A DNA stretch of 6,976 nucleotides from Actinomycetes bacterium (GTDB lineage Bacteria; Actinomycetota; Acidimicrobiia; Acidimicrobiales; Ilumatobacteraceae). The stretch covers positions 1-6,976 of the forward strand of contig JAEZFY010000155.1 of the NCBI GenBank assembly GCA_023417265.1, written 5' to 3'. The translations under genes were made by a program, and so were the position numbers. How positions within the stretch are numbered: position 1 is the stretch's first letter; each line of letters begins with the position of its first letter. Positions 1-6,976 of this stretch are shown here, piece after piece. The notes under the pieces are model-generated. The model had not been told where the DNA came from, searched no databases, and saw only the letters and a list, made by a program, of their open reading frames with translations.

Positions 1-147
1 GGTGTACACCGGCCGCGGTTGTCGGGCCAAGTGGGGGAGCAGGGGCAGCCAACACCAGTCGCCGACCCAGGCGCCGTGCACGAGCACGATCGCGCCCTCC
101 GTGAGCGTGTCGGCCGGTGGGAGGACAGGGTGTGTGTCAGCGGACAC
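1..147 (-). CDS. alpha/beta-fold hydrolase, N-terminal part (cut by window edge)
   Basis: Seen: reading leftward from a GTG at 147, 49 codons stay open to the window edge. Residues 20-32 read IVLVHGAWVGDWC, the strand-turn motif that starts many alpha/beta hydrolases; the His-Gly pair (24-25) precedes the oxyanion-hole region. The HGAWxGxWCW form is typical of the AB_hydrolase_6 / esterase-like group. The nucleophile elbow, acid and catalytic His lie outside the window, so activity and substrate are unknown. The GTG at 147 is the only possible in-frame start in the gap after bfr; GTG codons 21 and 23 lie inside the first core strand and are too late. There is no good Shine-Dalgarno, only a GTGGG just upstream. 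It is the last visible gene of the leftward bfd-bfr block, 49 nt after bfr. A functional link to iron storage is not implied. Confidence 0.72.
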   Translation of the reverse strand, partial: MSADTHPVLPPADTLTEGAIVLVHGAWVGDWCWLPLLPHLARQPRPVYT

Positions 148-167
148 TTGCCCACTGTACGGGCAAG
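147..167 (-). repeat. 7-bp hairpin abutting the hydrolase start codon
   Basis: Seen: CTTGCCC, a 7-nt spacer and GGGCAAG form a perfect inverted repeat. On the leftward transcript the last stem base is the G of the GTG start of the hydrolase. It could hide the initiation region or be part of an end signal for the upstream iron genes. There is no T-run after it. The structure is real in sequence; the role is inferred. Confidence 0.4.
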
Positions 168-177
168 CGTCCGCCGC

Positions 178-196
178 GCGCCGAACGGATCGGCGC
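178..196 (-). terminator. hairpin directly after the bfr stop codon, possible terminator
   Basis: Seen: immediately after the bfr TAA (199-197) the leftward transcript can form a perfect 7-bp stem, GCGCCGA and TCGGCGC, with a 5-nt loop. No U-tract follows, which is common for GC-rich actinobacterial 3' ends, so it may terminate, slow or protect the bfr message. It may act together with the second hairpin at 147-167. Read-through into the hydrolase is equally possible. Confidence 0.4.
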
Positions 197-667
197 TTAC
201 GACTCGAGCTGCTGGGAGAGGTAGTTCTCGATGCCGATCTGGCGGATCGTCTCGAGCTGGGTCTCGATCCAGTCGATGTGCTCCTCTTCGTGGACGAGGA
301 TCTCCTCGAACAGGTGCCGTGTGCCGTTGTCGTGCTTGGCGACGGCCAGCTCGACGCCCTCGTTGAGCCGCTTGACCGCCTCGTACTCGAGCGCCAGGTC
401 GGCCTGGAACTGCTCGAGCACAGTCTCGCCGATCCGCAGCGGCGAAAGCCGCTGGTAGTTCGGGATGCCGTCGAAGTAGAGGATCCGGTCGGTGATCGCG
501 TCGGCGTGCTTCATCTCGTCGATCGATTCCTCGCGGGAGTGTTCGCCGAGCTTGCGGTAGCCCCAGTTGGACTGCATCTTGCCGTGCAGGAAGTACTGGT
601 TGATGGCCGTCAACTCGGCCGTCAGGACCTCGTTGAGCTTCTCGATGATCTCCGGGTCGCCGTGCAT
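197..667 (-). CDS. bfr: bacterioferritin, heme-containing iron-storage protein
   Basis: Bacterioferritin oxidises Fe(II) at a di-iron centre and stores it as ferric mineral in a 24-subunit cytoplasmic shell, with heme bound between subunit pairs. Seen: 156 residues, against about 158 for E. coli Bfr, starting MHGDPEIIEKLNEVL. All ferroxidase ligands are present at the classical positions E18, E51, H54, E94, E127 and H130, and the axial heme ligand Met52 is present, so this is a true Bfr rather than a heme-free ferritin. The protein is one four-helix bundle with a short C-terminal helix (about 143-155). Start choice: the frame also opens with a GTG at 685, but the ATG at 667 gives exact family numbering. 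The purine run before it (GGGG at 670-673) is very close to the ATG, so homology decides the start. It lies 87 nt downstream of bfd on the same strand, a known pairing that suggests joint iron-dependent control. Confidence 0.96.
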   Translation of the reverse strand: MHGDPEIIEKLNEVLTAELTAINQYFLHGKMQSNWGYRKLGEHSREESIDEMKHADAITDRILYFDGIPNYQRLSPLRIGETVLEQFQADLALEYEAVKRLNEGVELAVAKHDNGTRHLFEEILVHEEEHIDWIETQLETIRQIGIENYLSQQLES

Positions 668-714
668 TTCCCCAGCGTAGACCACCGATTGCGGGCAACC
701 GGCGTTGATCTTCA

Positions 715-734
715 GCGTCAGGGATGCCTGACGC
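715..734. repeat. 8-bp perfect hairpin between bfd and bfr
   Basis: Seen: GCGTCAGG, a 4-nt loop (GATG) and CCTGACGC, a perfect 8-bp stem in the 87-nt bfd-bfr gap. There is no T-run on either side. It could be an RNA processing or stability element that sets different bfd and bfr levels, a partial terminator after bfd, or a protein-binding palindrome for a separate bfr promoter. The sequence alone does not choose between these. Confidence 0.5.
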
Positions 735-754
735 CCGCCCGTTACCGGGCCGCG

Positions 755-949
755 CTACCAGGCCAGCCGGGCGGCGGGGAGCGACACGCGGCACTCGTGC
801 AGCGCGTCTTCGAGCGTGGGGTGGCACGACAGACAGTTCGTGCCCGCCCCGCAGCGTTCGCCGATCTCGGCCAGGTTCGACGCGCCTTGCTCGATCGCGC
901 GGCGAACCTTGCGCTCCGAAACCCCCTCGCACAGGCAGATCAACGCCAT
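755..949 (-). CDS. bfd: bacterioferritin-associated ferredoxin, BFD-like [2Fe-2S] protein
   Basis: Bfd binds the bacterioferritin shell above the heme and passes electrons in, so that stored ferric iron is reduced and released. Seen: 64 residues, the size of E. coli Bfd, with the cluster pattern CxC near the N-terminus (C5, C7) and CxxC at C39/C42, the spacing of the BFD-like [2Fe-2S] fold. The Gly-Ala-Gly before C39 and a short helix after C42 also fit. An extra Cys (C33) and His43 flank the second pair. Start: a TAG at 967-965 lies in frame just upstream, so the ATG at 949 is the first possible start. An AGGAG at 962-966 precedes it by 12 nt, longer than ideal. It is the first gene of the leftward block, upstream of bfr and divergent from hppA. 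The same domain occurs fused in nitrite reductases, but this is a stand-alone gene next to bfr. Confidence 0.93.
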   Translation of the reverse strand: MALICLCEGVSERKVRRAIEQGASNLAEIGERCGAGTNCLSCHPTLEDALHECRVSLPAARLAW

Positions 950-953
950 GCCC

Positions 954-969
954 GTAAGGTACTCCTAAC
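954..969. promoter_or_regulatory. possible iron-box-like palindrome at the bfd start
   Basis: Seen: an imperfect palindrome, GTAAGG then TACT then CCTAAC, between the bfd ATG and overlapping its AGGAG. Known: DtxR/IdeR iron repressors bind TTAGGTTAGGCTAACCTAA-type sites. By eye, 10 of 14 bases match the inner 14 of that consensus with the same TAAGG-4-CCTAA spacing, but the outer half-site is missing. Inferred: an iron-dependent repressor could block bfd here. The match is partial and overlaps a ribosome-binding site, so chance resemblance is quite possible. Confidence 0.28.
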
Positions 970-1004
970 AGTCGGGTGCGTGCAACCTTGACGGAGCACG
1001 TTGA

Positions 1005-1035
1005 TGGGGGCGCCCGTCGCCGAAGCGTGCCCCCA
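1005..1035. repeat. spaced inverted repeat in the bfd-hppA divergent region
   Basis: Seen: TGGGGGC, 17 nt, GCCCCCA, a perfect 7-bp inverted repeat ending 6 nt before the proposed -35 hexamer of hppA. Its spacing and position would suit a dimeric regulator acting on either divergent gene. A simple GC-rich hairpin is the alternative. No known operator was recognised. Confidence 0.35.
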
Positions 1036-1041
1036 GAACTA

Positions 1042-1069
1042 TTGCGAACCGGGCTGCTCTCCCTAGACT
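1042..1069 (+). promoter_or_regulatory. candidate sigma-70-type promoter for hppA
   Basis: Seen: TTGCGA at 1042-1047 and TAGACT at 1064-1069 with a 16-bp spacer; each hexamer matches 4 of 6 consensus bases, and the -10 keeps the essential TA...T. This stands out in an otherwise very GC-rich intergenic stretch. Transcription would start near 1076 and leave a leader of about 105 nt before the hppA ATG. Confidence 0.4.
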
Positions 1070-1090
1070 CCCGACGGCCTTCGAGGCTTC

Positions 1091-1148
1091 CGCGCGTGCA
1101 GCGATGTCGCTACCCGGCGCGCGTCGCACTCGACGGGGCCCCGCCGTC
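1091..1148 (+). other. foldable 5' leader of hppA
   Basis: Seen: CGCGCG (1091-1096) and CGCGCG (1118-1123) can pair around an inner AGCGA-TG-TCGCT hairpin (1100-1111). A second hairpin GACGG / CCGTC (1132-1136, 1144-1148) follows before the AGGAG at 1171-1175. If the proposed promoter is right, these lie in the mRNA leader. I recognise no known riboswitch; the GC-richness alone makes some pairing likely. Confidence 0.25.
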
Positions 1149-1180
1149 CCACACTCATCTACCTACTACTAGGAGCCCAC

Positions 1181-3436
<2,256 letters not shown>

Positions 3437-3443
3437 CACGACT

Positions 3444-3484
3444 TCGTGAGAAGGTTGCGCAGATGGTGCGCAACCTTCTCACGA
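3444..3484. terminator. strong bidirectional terminator hairpin between hppA and the permease gene
   Basis: Seen: a perfect 18-bp stem (3444-3461 with 3467-3484) around a 5-nt loop, starting 7 nt after the hppA TAA. It lies between converging genes and can fold on both transcripts. The right arm contains the last Ser codon and TGA stop of the leftward permease gene. No U-tract follows on either strand, so termination would depend on stem strength or Rho. Confidence 0.8.
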
Positions 3485-4369
3485 GTTGGGCGTTGGCGCG
3501 GGGGAGCGGCGCGTCAGGCCGGCCACCGCGGCAAGGATCGCCAGCGTTCCGGCGATGCCGAGCGGGCCGATCCGTTCGTCGAGCACCACCGCCGCGGCCA
3601 CCGCGGCCGTGACCGGTTCGAGCAGCGAGGCGATCGTGGCGGTGCTCGCTCGCACCGTGCGCAACCCGGCGTACAACAACCCGTACGCGAGCGCCAGCGT
3701 CATCACGCCGAGATAGCCGAGCAGCGCGATCGCCCGTCCGTCAGCCGTGGTGAACGGCCCCCCGGCGAGTACCGCGATCGGGAGCAGGAACAGCGTGCCG
3801 AACACCGTCGTGCAGGCCGTCACACCGAGCGCCGACTCGGTCGCCGACATGGCGTGCCCGATCAGCGTTGTCACCGCGTACGCCGTTCCCGACAGCAGCG
3901 CCAGGACGATGCCGAGGGTCGGTCGATCACCGTCGGTGCCGCCCCCGCTCACCAGCGCAAGGCCGATCAGCGCGGCGCCCAGGATCGCCGTTTCGATACC
4001 GGTCGGGCGGGTCGCCCGGCGGGCGTGCTCGAACGTGGTCAGCAGCACCGGGGCGACGCCAAGGCTGATGACCGTGGCGGCGCTGACCCCGACCGCGACC
4101 ACGGCGCCGAAGTAGAGGGCCTGGTAACCGCCGACGCCGATGCCCACCAGCACCGAGCGCACCGGGTAGCGGCGGATCGTCGTCGCCAGCTCGCGCCACG
4201 CCTGTCGCACGGTGACCGCGGCCAGTACGACCACCGCGGCGATGCCCATCCGCCACGTCGACACGGCGGTCGTGCCGAGCGCACTGTGGCGCCCGATCAA
4301 CTGCATCGCCAGCCCGCCGGTGCCCCACAGCACCGCCGCACCGCACACGTACAACAGCCCGGCGCGCAC
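3479..4369 (-). CDS. EamA/DMT-superfamily permease, substrate unknown
   Basis: Inner-membrane transporter of the drug/metabolite transporter superfamily, typically an exporter of metabolites. Seen: 296 residues, the usual size, with about ten hydrophobic helices in two EamA repeats of five (about 4-140 and 152-286). The opening AAVLWGTGGLA is the classic EamA first helix; SLGVAPVLLTTFE (102-114) and SLLEPVTAAVAAAVVLDE (248-265) are the matching helix-4 and helix-9 signatures of the two halves. The tail is short and polar. Start: GTG at 4369 is the only start codon between the in-frame GH65 stop (4429-4427) and the first helix; no Shine-Dalgarno is visible. It lies 57 nt after GH65 on the same strand, so co-transcription is likely. 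The context hints at sugar or phosphosugar metabolism, but EamA substrates cannot be read from sequence. Confidence 0.9.
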   Translation of the reverse strand: MRAGLLYVCGAAVLWGTGGLAMQLIGRHSALGTTAVSTWRMGIAAVVVLAAVTVRQAWRELATTIRRYPVRSVLVGIGVGGYQALYFGAVVAVGVSAATVISLGVAPVLLTTFEHARRATRPTGIETAILGAALIGLALVSGGGTDGDRPTLGIVLALLSGTAYAVTTLIGHAMSATESALGVTACTTVFGTLFLLPIAVLAGGPFTTADGRAIALLGYLGVMTLALAYGLLYAGLRTVRASTATIASLLEPVTAAVAAAVVLDERIGPLGIAGTLAILAAVAGLTRRSPAPTPNS

Positions 4370-4395
4370 GACGGCGCAGGTTACGCGTGCCGCCG

Positions 4396-4412
4396 CCGAC
4401 GGGCCGCGTCGG
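4396..4412. repeat. short GC hairpin in the GH65-permease gap
   Basis: Seen: CCGACG, a 5-nt loop and CGTCGG, a perfect 6-bp stem inside the 57-nt gap. It could reduce expression of the permease relative to GH65. It is short, and such stems are frequent in GC-rich DNA. Confidence 0.25.
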
Positions 4413-4426
4413 TTCGCTCCCGGGCG

Positions 4427-6838
4427 TCAGCCGGGAATCGACAGGGTTTCGCCGGCGGCCACGGCGCGGCGTTCGTCGCCGAGGCGGATCGGCACGGGCC
4501 CGCCCGAGAGCACGTCGACGGTGGCACCGGACGGCGTGACCTCGACCGCCAGGAGCGCGCCGTGGCGCTGCAGCCGGAACCGCACCGCGTCCCAGGCCTT
4601 GGGCAGGCGAGGGTGGAACTGCAGCTCGTGGCCGGTGTCGCGGAACCCGGCGAACCCGTGCACGATCGCCGCCCACACGCCGCCGGCGTTGGCGATGTGC
4701 ACGCCGTCAGCGGTGTTCTCGTGGCTGTCGGCCAGGTCGAGGTACAGCGACTGCTGGAAGTACTGCCAGGCCAGCTCGTCGTAACCGACCTCGGCGGCGA
4801 CGATCGACTGCACGCACGCCGACAGCGACGAGTCGCCGGTGGTGATCGGGTCGTAGTAGTCGAAGTTGCGGCGCTTGGTGTCGACGTCGATGTGCTCACC
4901 GCGCAGGAACATCGCCAGCACGACGTCGGCCTGCTTGAGCACCTGGTACCGGTAGATCACGAGCGGGTGGAAGTTGAGCAGCAGCGGATACTTCTCGGGT
5001 GGAGTGCCGGCGAAGTCCCACCGTTCACGTTCGAGGAAGGCCGCGTCCTGGGGGTGGATGCCGAGTGCTTCGTCGTAGGGCACGTACATCTCATCGCAGG
5101 CCCGGTGCCACCCGGCGATTTCGTCATCGTCGACACCGGTGCGGCGCACGAGTGTCTCCCACGCGTGCGGCGCCCACTCGCGCAGCGACGTCACTGCGTC
5201 GGCTGCGTAGCGCATCGTGAAGCGCGCCATCAGGTTCGTGTAGGTGTTGTCGTTGACGACCGTCGTGTATTCGTCCGGCCCGGTGACCGAGTGGATGTGG
5301 AAGCGGCCGTCGCCGTCGCCGTTGCCGTTCGACGCGTAGAACCCGAGATCCTCGTAGAGGCGGGCCGTCTCGACGAGCATCTCGGCGCCCTCGTTGGCGA
5401 GGAACTCGATGTCGCCCGTGGCGTTCAGGTAGCGCTCGAGGGCGTACACGACGGCGGCGTTGATGTGGTACTGAGCGGTACCCGCGGCGTAGTACGCCGA
5501 GGCTTCCTCGCCGTTGATCGTGCGCCACGGGTACAGGGCGCCCTTCTGCGACAACTCCGCCGCCCGGGCCCCGGCGGCGCCGAGCATCTGGTAGCGGAAG
5601 CGCAGGAGCTTGCGGGCGGCGGACGGGTTCGTGTACGCCAGCATCGGCAGGAGGTACACCTCGGTGTCCCAGAAGTAGTGGCCGTCGTAGCCGCCGGCCG
5701 TGACCCCTTTGGCGGCAACCCCCGATTCGTGCGTGCGGGCGGTCGCCTGGGCGATCTGGAACAGTGCCCAGCGGACCGCCTGCTGGGCGGCCGGGTCGCC
5801 GTCGATCTCGATGTCGCTGTGCGACCAGAACCCGTCGAGCCAGGCCTGCTGTTCGGCGAGCAGTTGCAGCCGGCCCGCGGTGCGGGCTCGGTCGAGCGTG
5901 TGTCGACAGCGGTCGGCGAGCTCTTTGGCGGGCACGCCACGGGACGTGTGGTAGGTGACGTACTTCGTGAGCCGGATCGGGTCGCCGACCCGGCCCTCGA
6001 TCGTGAACACGGTCTTCGCCTGGTCGGGGCCGAGCGTCGTCTCGATCTCGGTGGGGCACGGCGTGTCGAGCTCGTGCCGGTACGCGCAGGCGAGCGTCAT
6101 TCCGCTGTTCCGGCAGCGGAACCCGAGCGTCACCCGTCCTCCGCTCGGATCGGTGGTGTCGCCGAGCCGGGGTTCGTGATGCTGCAGCTTCGGTTCGAGT
6201 ACGCGCTCGCTGAACTTGCGGGCACGGCGCGGGTCGGTGCCCTCGCCGAGCGCCGCGTCGAGCACGTGGTACTCGTCTTCGCCGTCCTGGCGGTTGAGCA
6301 GCTGCGACGAGATCACCACGGGTGCGTCGCCGTCGAGCAGGGTCACCTCGAGTTGCAGCACGGCGAGGTGACGGTGCTCGAGCGACACCATCCGCTCGGT
6401 GCGCACGTGCACCCGCTTGCCTGAGGGGCTGCGCCAGATCAGGTCGCGCGAGGACGTGCCGGTGCGGAAGTCGAGGGTGCGCGCGTAGTGGGTCAGTTCG
6501 GCGTCGGCGAGCAGCAACGGCTCGTCGTCGACGTACAGCTTGATGACCTTCGGGTCGGGCACATTGACGATCGTCTGGCCGGTCTTGGCGAACCCGTACG
6601 CGTCCTCGGCGTGCTGGATCTGCCACGTTTCGTGGAATCCGTTCAGGTACGTGCCGTGGGTGTGTGCGTCGCGGCCCTCGCTCGGGTTGCCGCGCATACC
6701 CAAGTAGCCGTTACCGATCGCGAACAGTGTCTCGGTGACGCCGAGGTCGTGGGTGGCGTGCTCGGTCTCGAGCAGCTTCCACGGCTCGACCGGGAAGCGA
6801 TAGCGAGGGATCGAGTCGGCGATCGGACGGAGTCTCAT
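4427..6838 (-). CDS. GH65 family inverting alpha-glucoside phosphorylase (trehalose/maltose/kojibiose type)
   Basis: GH65 phosphorylases split alpha-linked glucose disaccharides with phosphate, giving beta-glucose-1-phosphate plus a sugar. Seen: 803 residues, full family length. The N-terminal beta-sandwich (about 1-300) includes PVEPW (16-20) and NGYLGMRGNPSEG (43-55). The (alpha/alpha)6 barrel (about 340-700) includes GYDGHYFWDTEVY (383-395), the TGPDEY motif with catalytic acid E523, KQADVV (635-640) and TTGDSSLS (666-673), the phosphate-site region in phosphorylases. A small C-terminal beta domain follows GVHIANAGGVW. No signal peptide, so it is cytoplasmic. The ATG at 6838 lies 33 nt after the mutase stop, and AGG is the only weak ribosome-binding match upstream. 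The mutase next door supports phosphorolysis over simple hydrolysis, which a few GH65 enzymes perform. Trehalose, maltose, kojibiose and nigerose cannot be told apart by eye. Confidence 0.93.
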   Translation of the reverse strand: MRLRPIADSIPRYRFPVEPWKLLETEHATHDLGVTETLFAIGNGYLGMRGNPSEGRDAHTHGTYLNGFHETWQIQHAEDAYGFAKTGQTIVNVPDPKVIKLYVDDEPLLLADAELTHYARTLDFRTGTSSRDLIWRSPSGKRVHVRTERMVSLEHRHLAVLQLEVTLLDGDAPVVISSQLLNRQDGEDEYHVLDAALGEGTDPRRARKFSERVLEPKLQHHEPRLGDTTDPSGGRVTLGFRCRNSGMTLACAYRHELDTPCPTEIETTLGPDQAKTVFTIEGRVGDPIRLTKYVTYHTSRGVPAKELADRCRHTLDRARTAGRLQLLAEQQAWLDGFWSHSDIEIDGDPAAQQAVRWALFQIAQATARTHESGVAAKGVTAGGYDGHYFWDTEVYLLPMLAYTNPSAARKLLRFRYQMLGAAGARAAELSQKGALYPWRTINGEEASAYYAAGTAQYHINAAVVYALERYLNATGDIEFLANEGAEMLVETARLYEDLGFYASNGNGDGDGRFHIHSVTGPDEYTTVVNDNTYTNLMARFTMRYAADAVTSLREWAPHAWETLVRRTGVDDDEIAGWHRACDEMYVPYDEALGIHPQDAAFLERERWDFAGTPPEKYPLLLNFHPLVIYRYQVLKQADVVLAMFLRGEHIDVDTKRRNFDYYDPITTGDSSLSACVQSIVAAEVGYDELAWQYFQQSLYLDLADSHENTADGVHIANAGGVWAAIVHGFAGFRDTGHELQFHPRLPKAWDAVRFRLQRHGALLAVEVTPSGATVDVLSGGPVPIRLGDERRAVAAGETLSIPG

Positions 6839-6863
6839 CGGGTTGCCTGTCTCATCGGGTTGC
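6832..6863. repeat. tandem duplication across the GH65 start codon
   Basis: Seen: the 15-mer GTCTCATCGGGTTGC occurs at 6832-6846 and again at 6849-6863, separated by CT, giving a period of 17 bp. Each copy carries an ATG on the minus strand (6838 and 6855). Removing one unit would leave a 16-nt gap between the mutase stop and a single start, so a recent slippage-type duplication is the simplest origin. Confidence 0.85.
6835..6855 (-). CDS. six-codon mini-ORF overlapping the GH65 start (ATGA)
   Basis: Seen: the upstream ATG of the duplicated start region opens M-R-Q-A-T-R, then a TGA at 6837-6835 that overlaps the GH65 ATG (6838-6836) in the classic ATGA coupling arrangement. A weak GAG precedes it. 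Inferred: ribosomes finishing the mini-ORF could restart on GH65, or the decoy ATG could reduce initiation. Translation is unproven and the peptide itself is unlikely to have a function. Confidence 0.3.
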   Translation of the reverse strand: MRQATR

Positions 6864-6871
6864 TCGGCTGA

Positions 6872-6976
6872 TCACGGCGTGGCGGGGAGCGTGTCGGCGA
6901 GGTCGGCCACCACCGCGTCGGCCCCGGCGACGGTGAGGGCGGCGGCGTGTCCGCCGCGGTCGACGCCGAGCACGAA
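6872..6976 (-). CDS. pgmB: HAD-family beta-phosphoglucomutase, C-terminal end (cut by window edge)
   Basis: Beta-phosphoglucomutase converts beta-glucose-1-phosphate to glucose-6-phosphate through a phospho-aspartyl enzyme. Seen: the last 34 residues and a TGA at 6874-6872. The segment begins FVLGVDRGGHAAAL and continues through AGADAVVADLADTL, the ending found in HAD subfamily IA beta-phosphoglucomutase-like proteins (GVDR, then a helix, then GAD-VV-DL). The catalytic DxD motif is outside the window, so family placement rests on this tail plus its position directly upstream of a GH65 phosphorylase, the usual partner that makes its substrate. A related sugar-phosphate phosphatase is the main alternative. 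Confidence 0.75.
   Translation of the reverse strand, partial: FVLGVDRGGHAAALTVAGADAVVADLADTLPATP

Noticed and set aside
668..685. Extended bfr start at the GTG at 685
   Set aside because: It would add six residues (starting MVYAGE) not seen in the family, whereas the ATG at 667 places all metal and heme ligands at the standard positions. Ribosome-binding evidence is poor for both.
2..991. 329-codon plus-strand frame across the iron-storage block
   Set aside because: It is antisense to bfr and bfd, both of which have complete diagnostic residues on the minus strand; no family features are visible in its translation.
1161..1173. CTACTACTA micro-repeat before the hppA ribosome-binding site
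   Set aside because: Only three short units; it does not amount to a repeat array and probably just keeps the ribosome-binding site free of structure.
3446..6424. 992-codon open frame on the plus strand opposite the permease and GH65 genes
   Set aside because: It spans two well-supported minus-strand genes and the terminator, and has Arg/Gly/Val/His-rich sequence with no recognisable family; it is an antisense shadow.

Overview
The window is GC-rich throughout, strongly GC-biased at third codon positions, uses some GTG starts and is densely packed with genes. The protein set (heme-type bacterioferritin with its ferredoxin, a K+-independent proton-pumping pyrophosphatase, and a GH65 phosphorylase paired with a beta-phosphoglucomutase) fits a free-living actinobacterium, possibly of the Acidimicrobiia type. 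That placement is an inference from composition and gene content, with no rRNA or marker gene to confirm it.

Layout. Positions 1-949 hold a leftward iron-storage block, read as bfd (755-949), then bfr (197-667), then the first 49 codons of an alpha/beta hydrolase (1-147) that runs off the left edge. The gaps between these genes contain short perfect hairpins. Positions 950-1180 are a divergent intergenic region with a possible iron-box-like half palindrome at the bfd start, a 7-bp spaced inverted repeat, a plausible sigma-70-type promoter and a foldable leader for hppA. Positions 1181-3436 are the rightward gene hppA. A strong 18-bp-stem hairpin (3444-3484) sits between hppA and the converging leftward genes and probably ends transcription from both sides. 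Positions 3479-6976 are a leftward cluster: the end of a HAD-family beta-phosphoglucomutase (6872-6976), a complete GH65 glycoside phosphorylase (4427-6838) and an EamA/DMT permease (3479-4369).

How the genes work together. Bfr stores iron as a ferric mineral, and Bfd is the [2Fe-2S] partner that reduces it through the heme for release. HppA couples hydrolysis of biosynthetic pyrophosphate to proton export. The GH65 enzyme should split an alpha-linked glucose disaccharide with phosphate to beta-glucose-1-phosphate, which the neighbouring mutase turns into glucose-6-phosphate. The permease's substrate cannot be told from sequence.

I found no defence system, mobile element, CRISPR array, RNA gene or clearly new multi-gene system. 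The most unusual item is a 17-bp-period tandem duplication across the GH65 start codon. It creates a six-codon mini-ORF whose stop overlaps the GH65 start in an ATGA arrangement.
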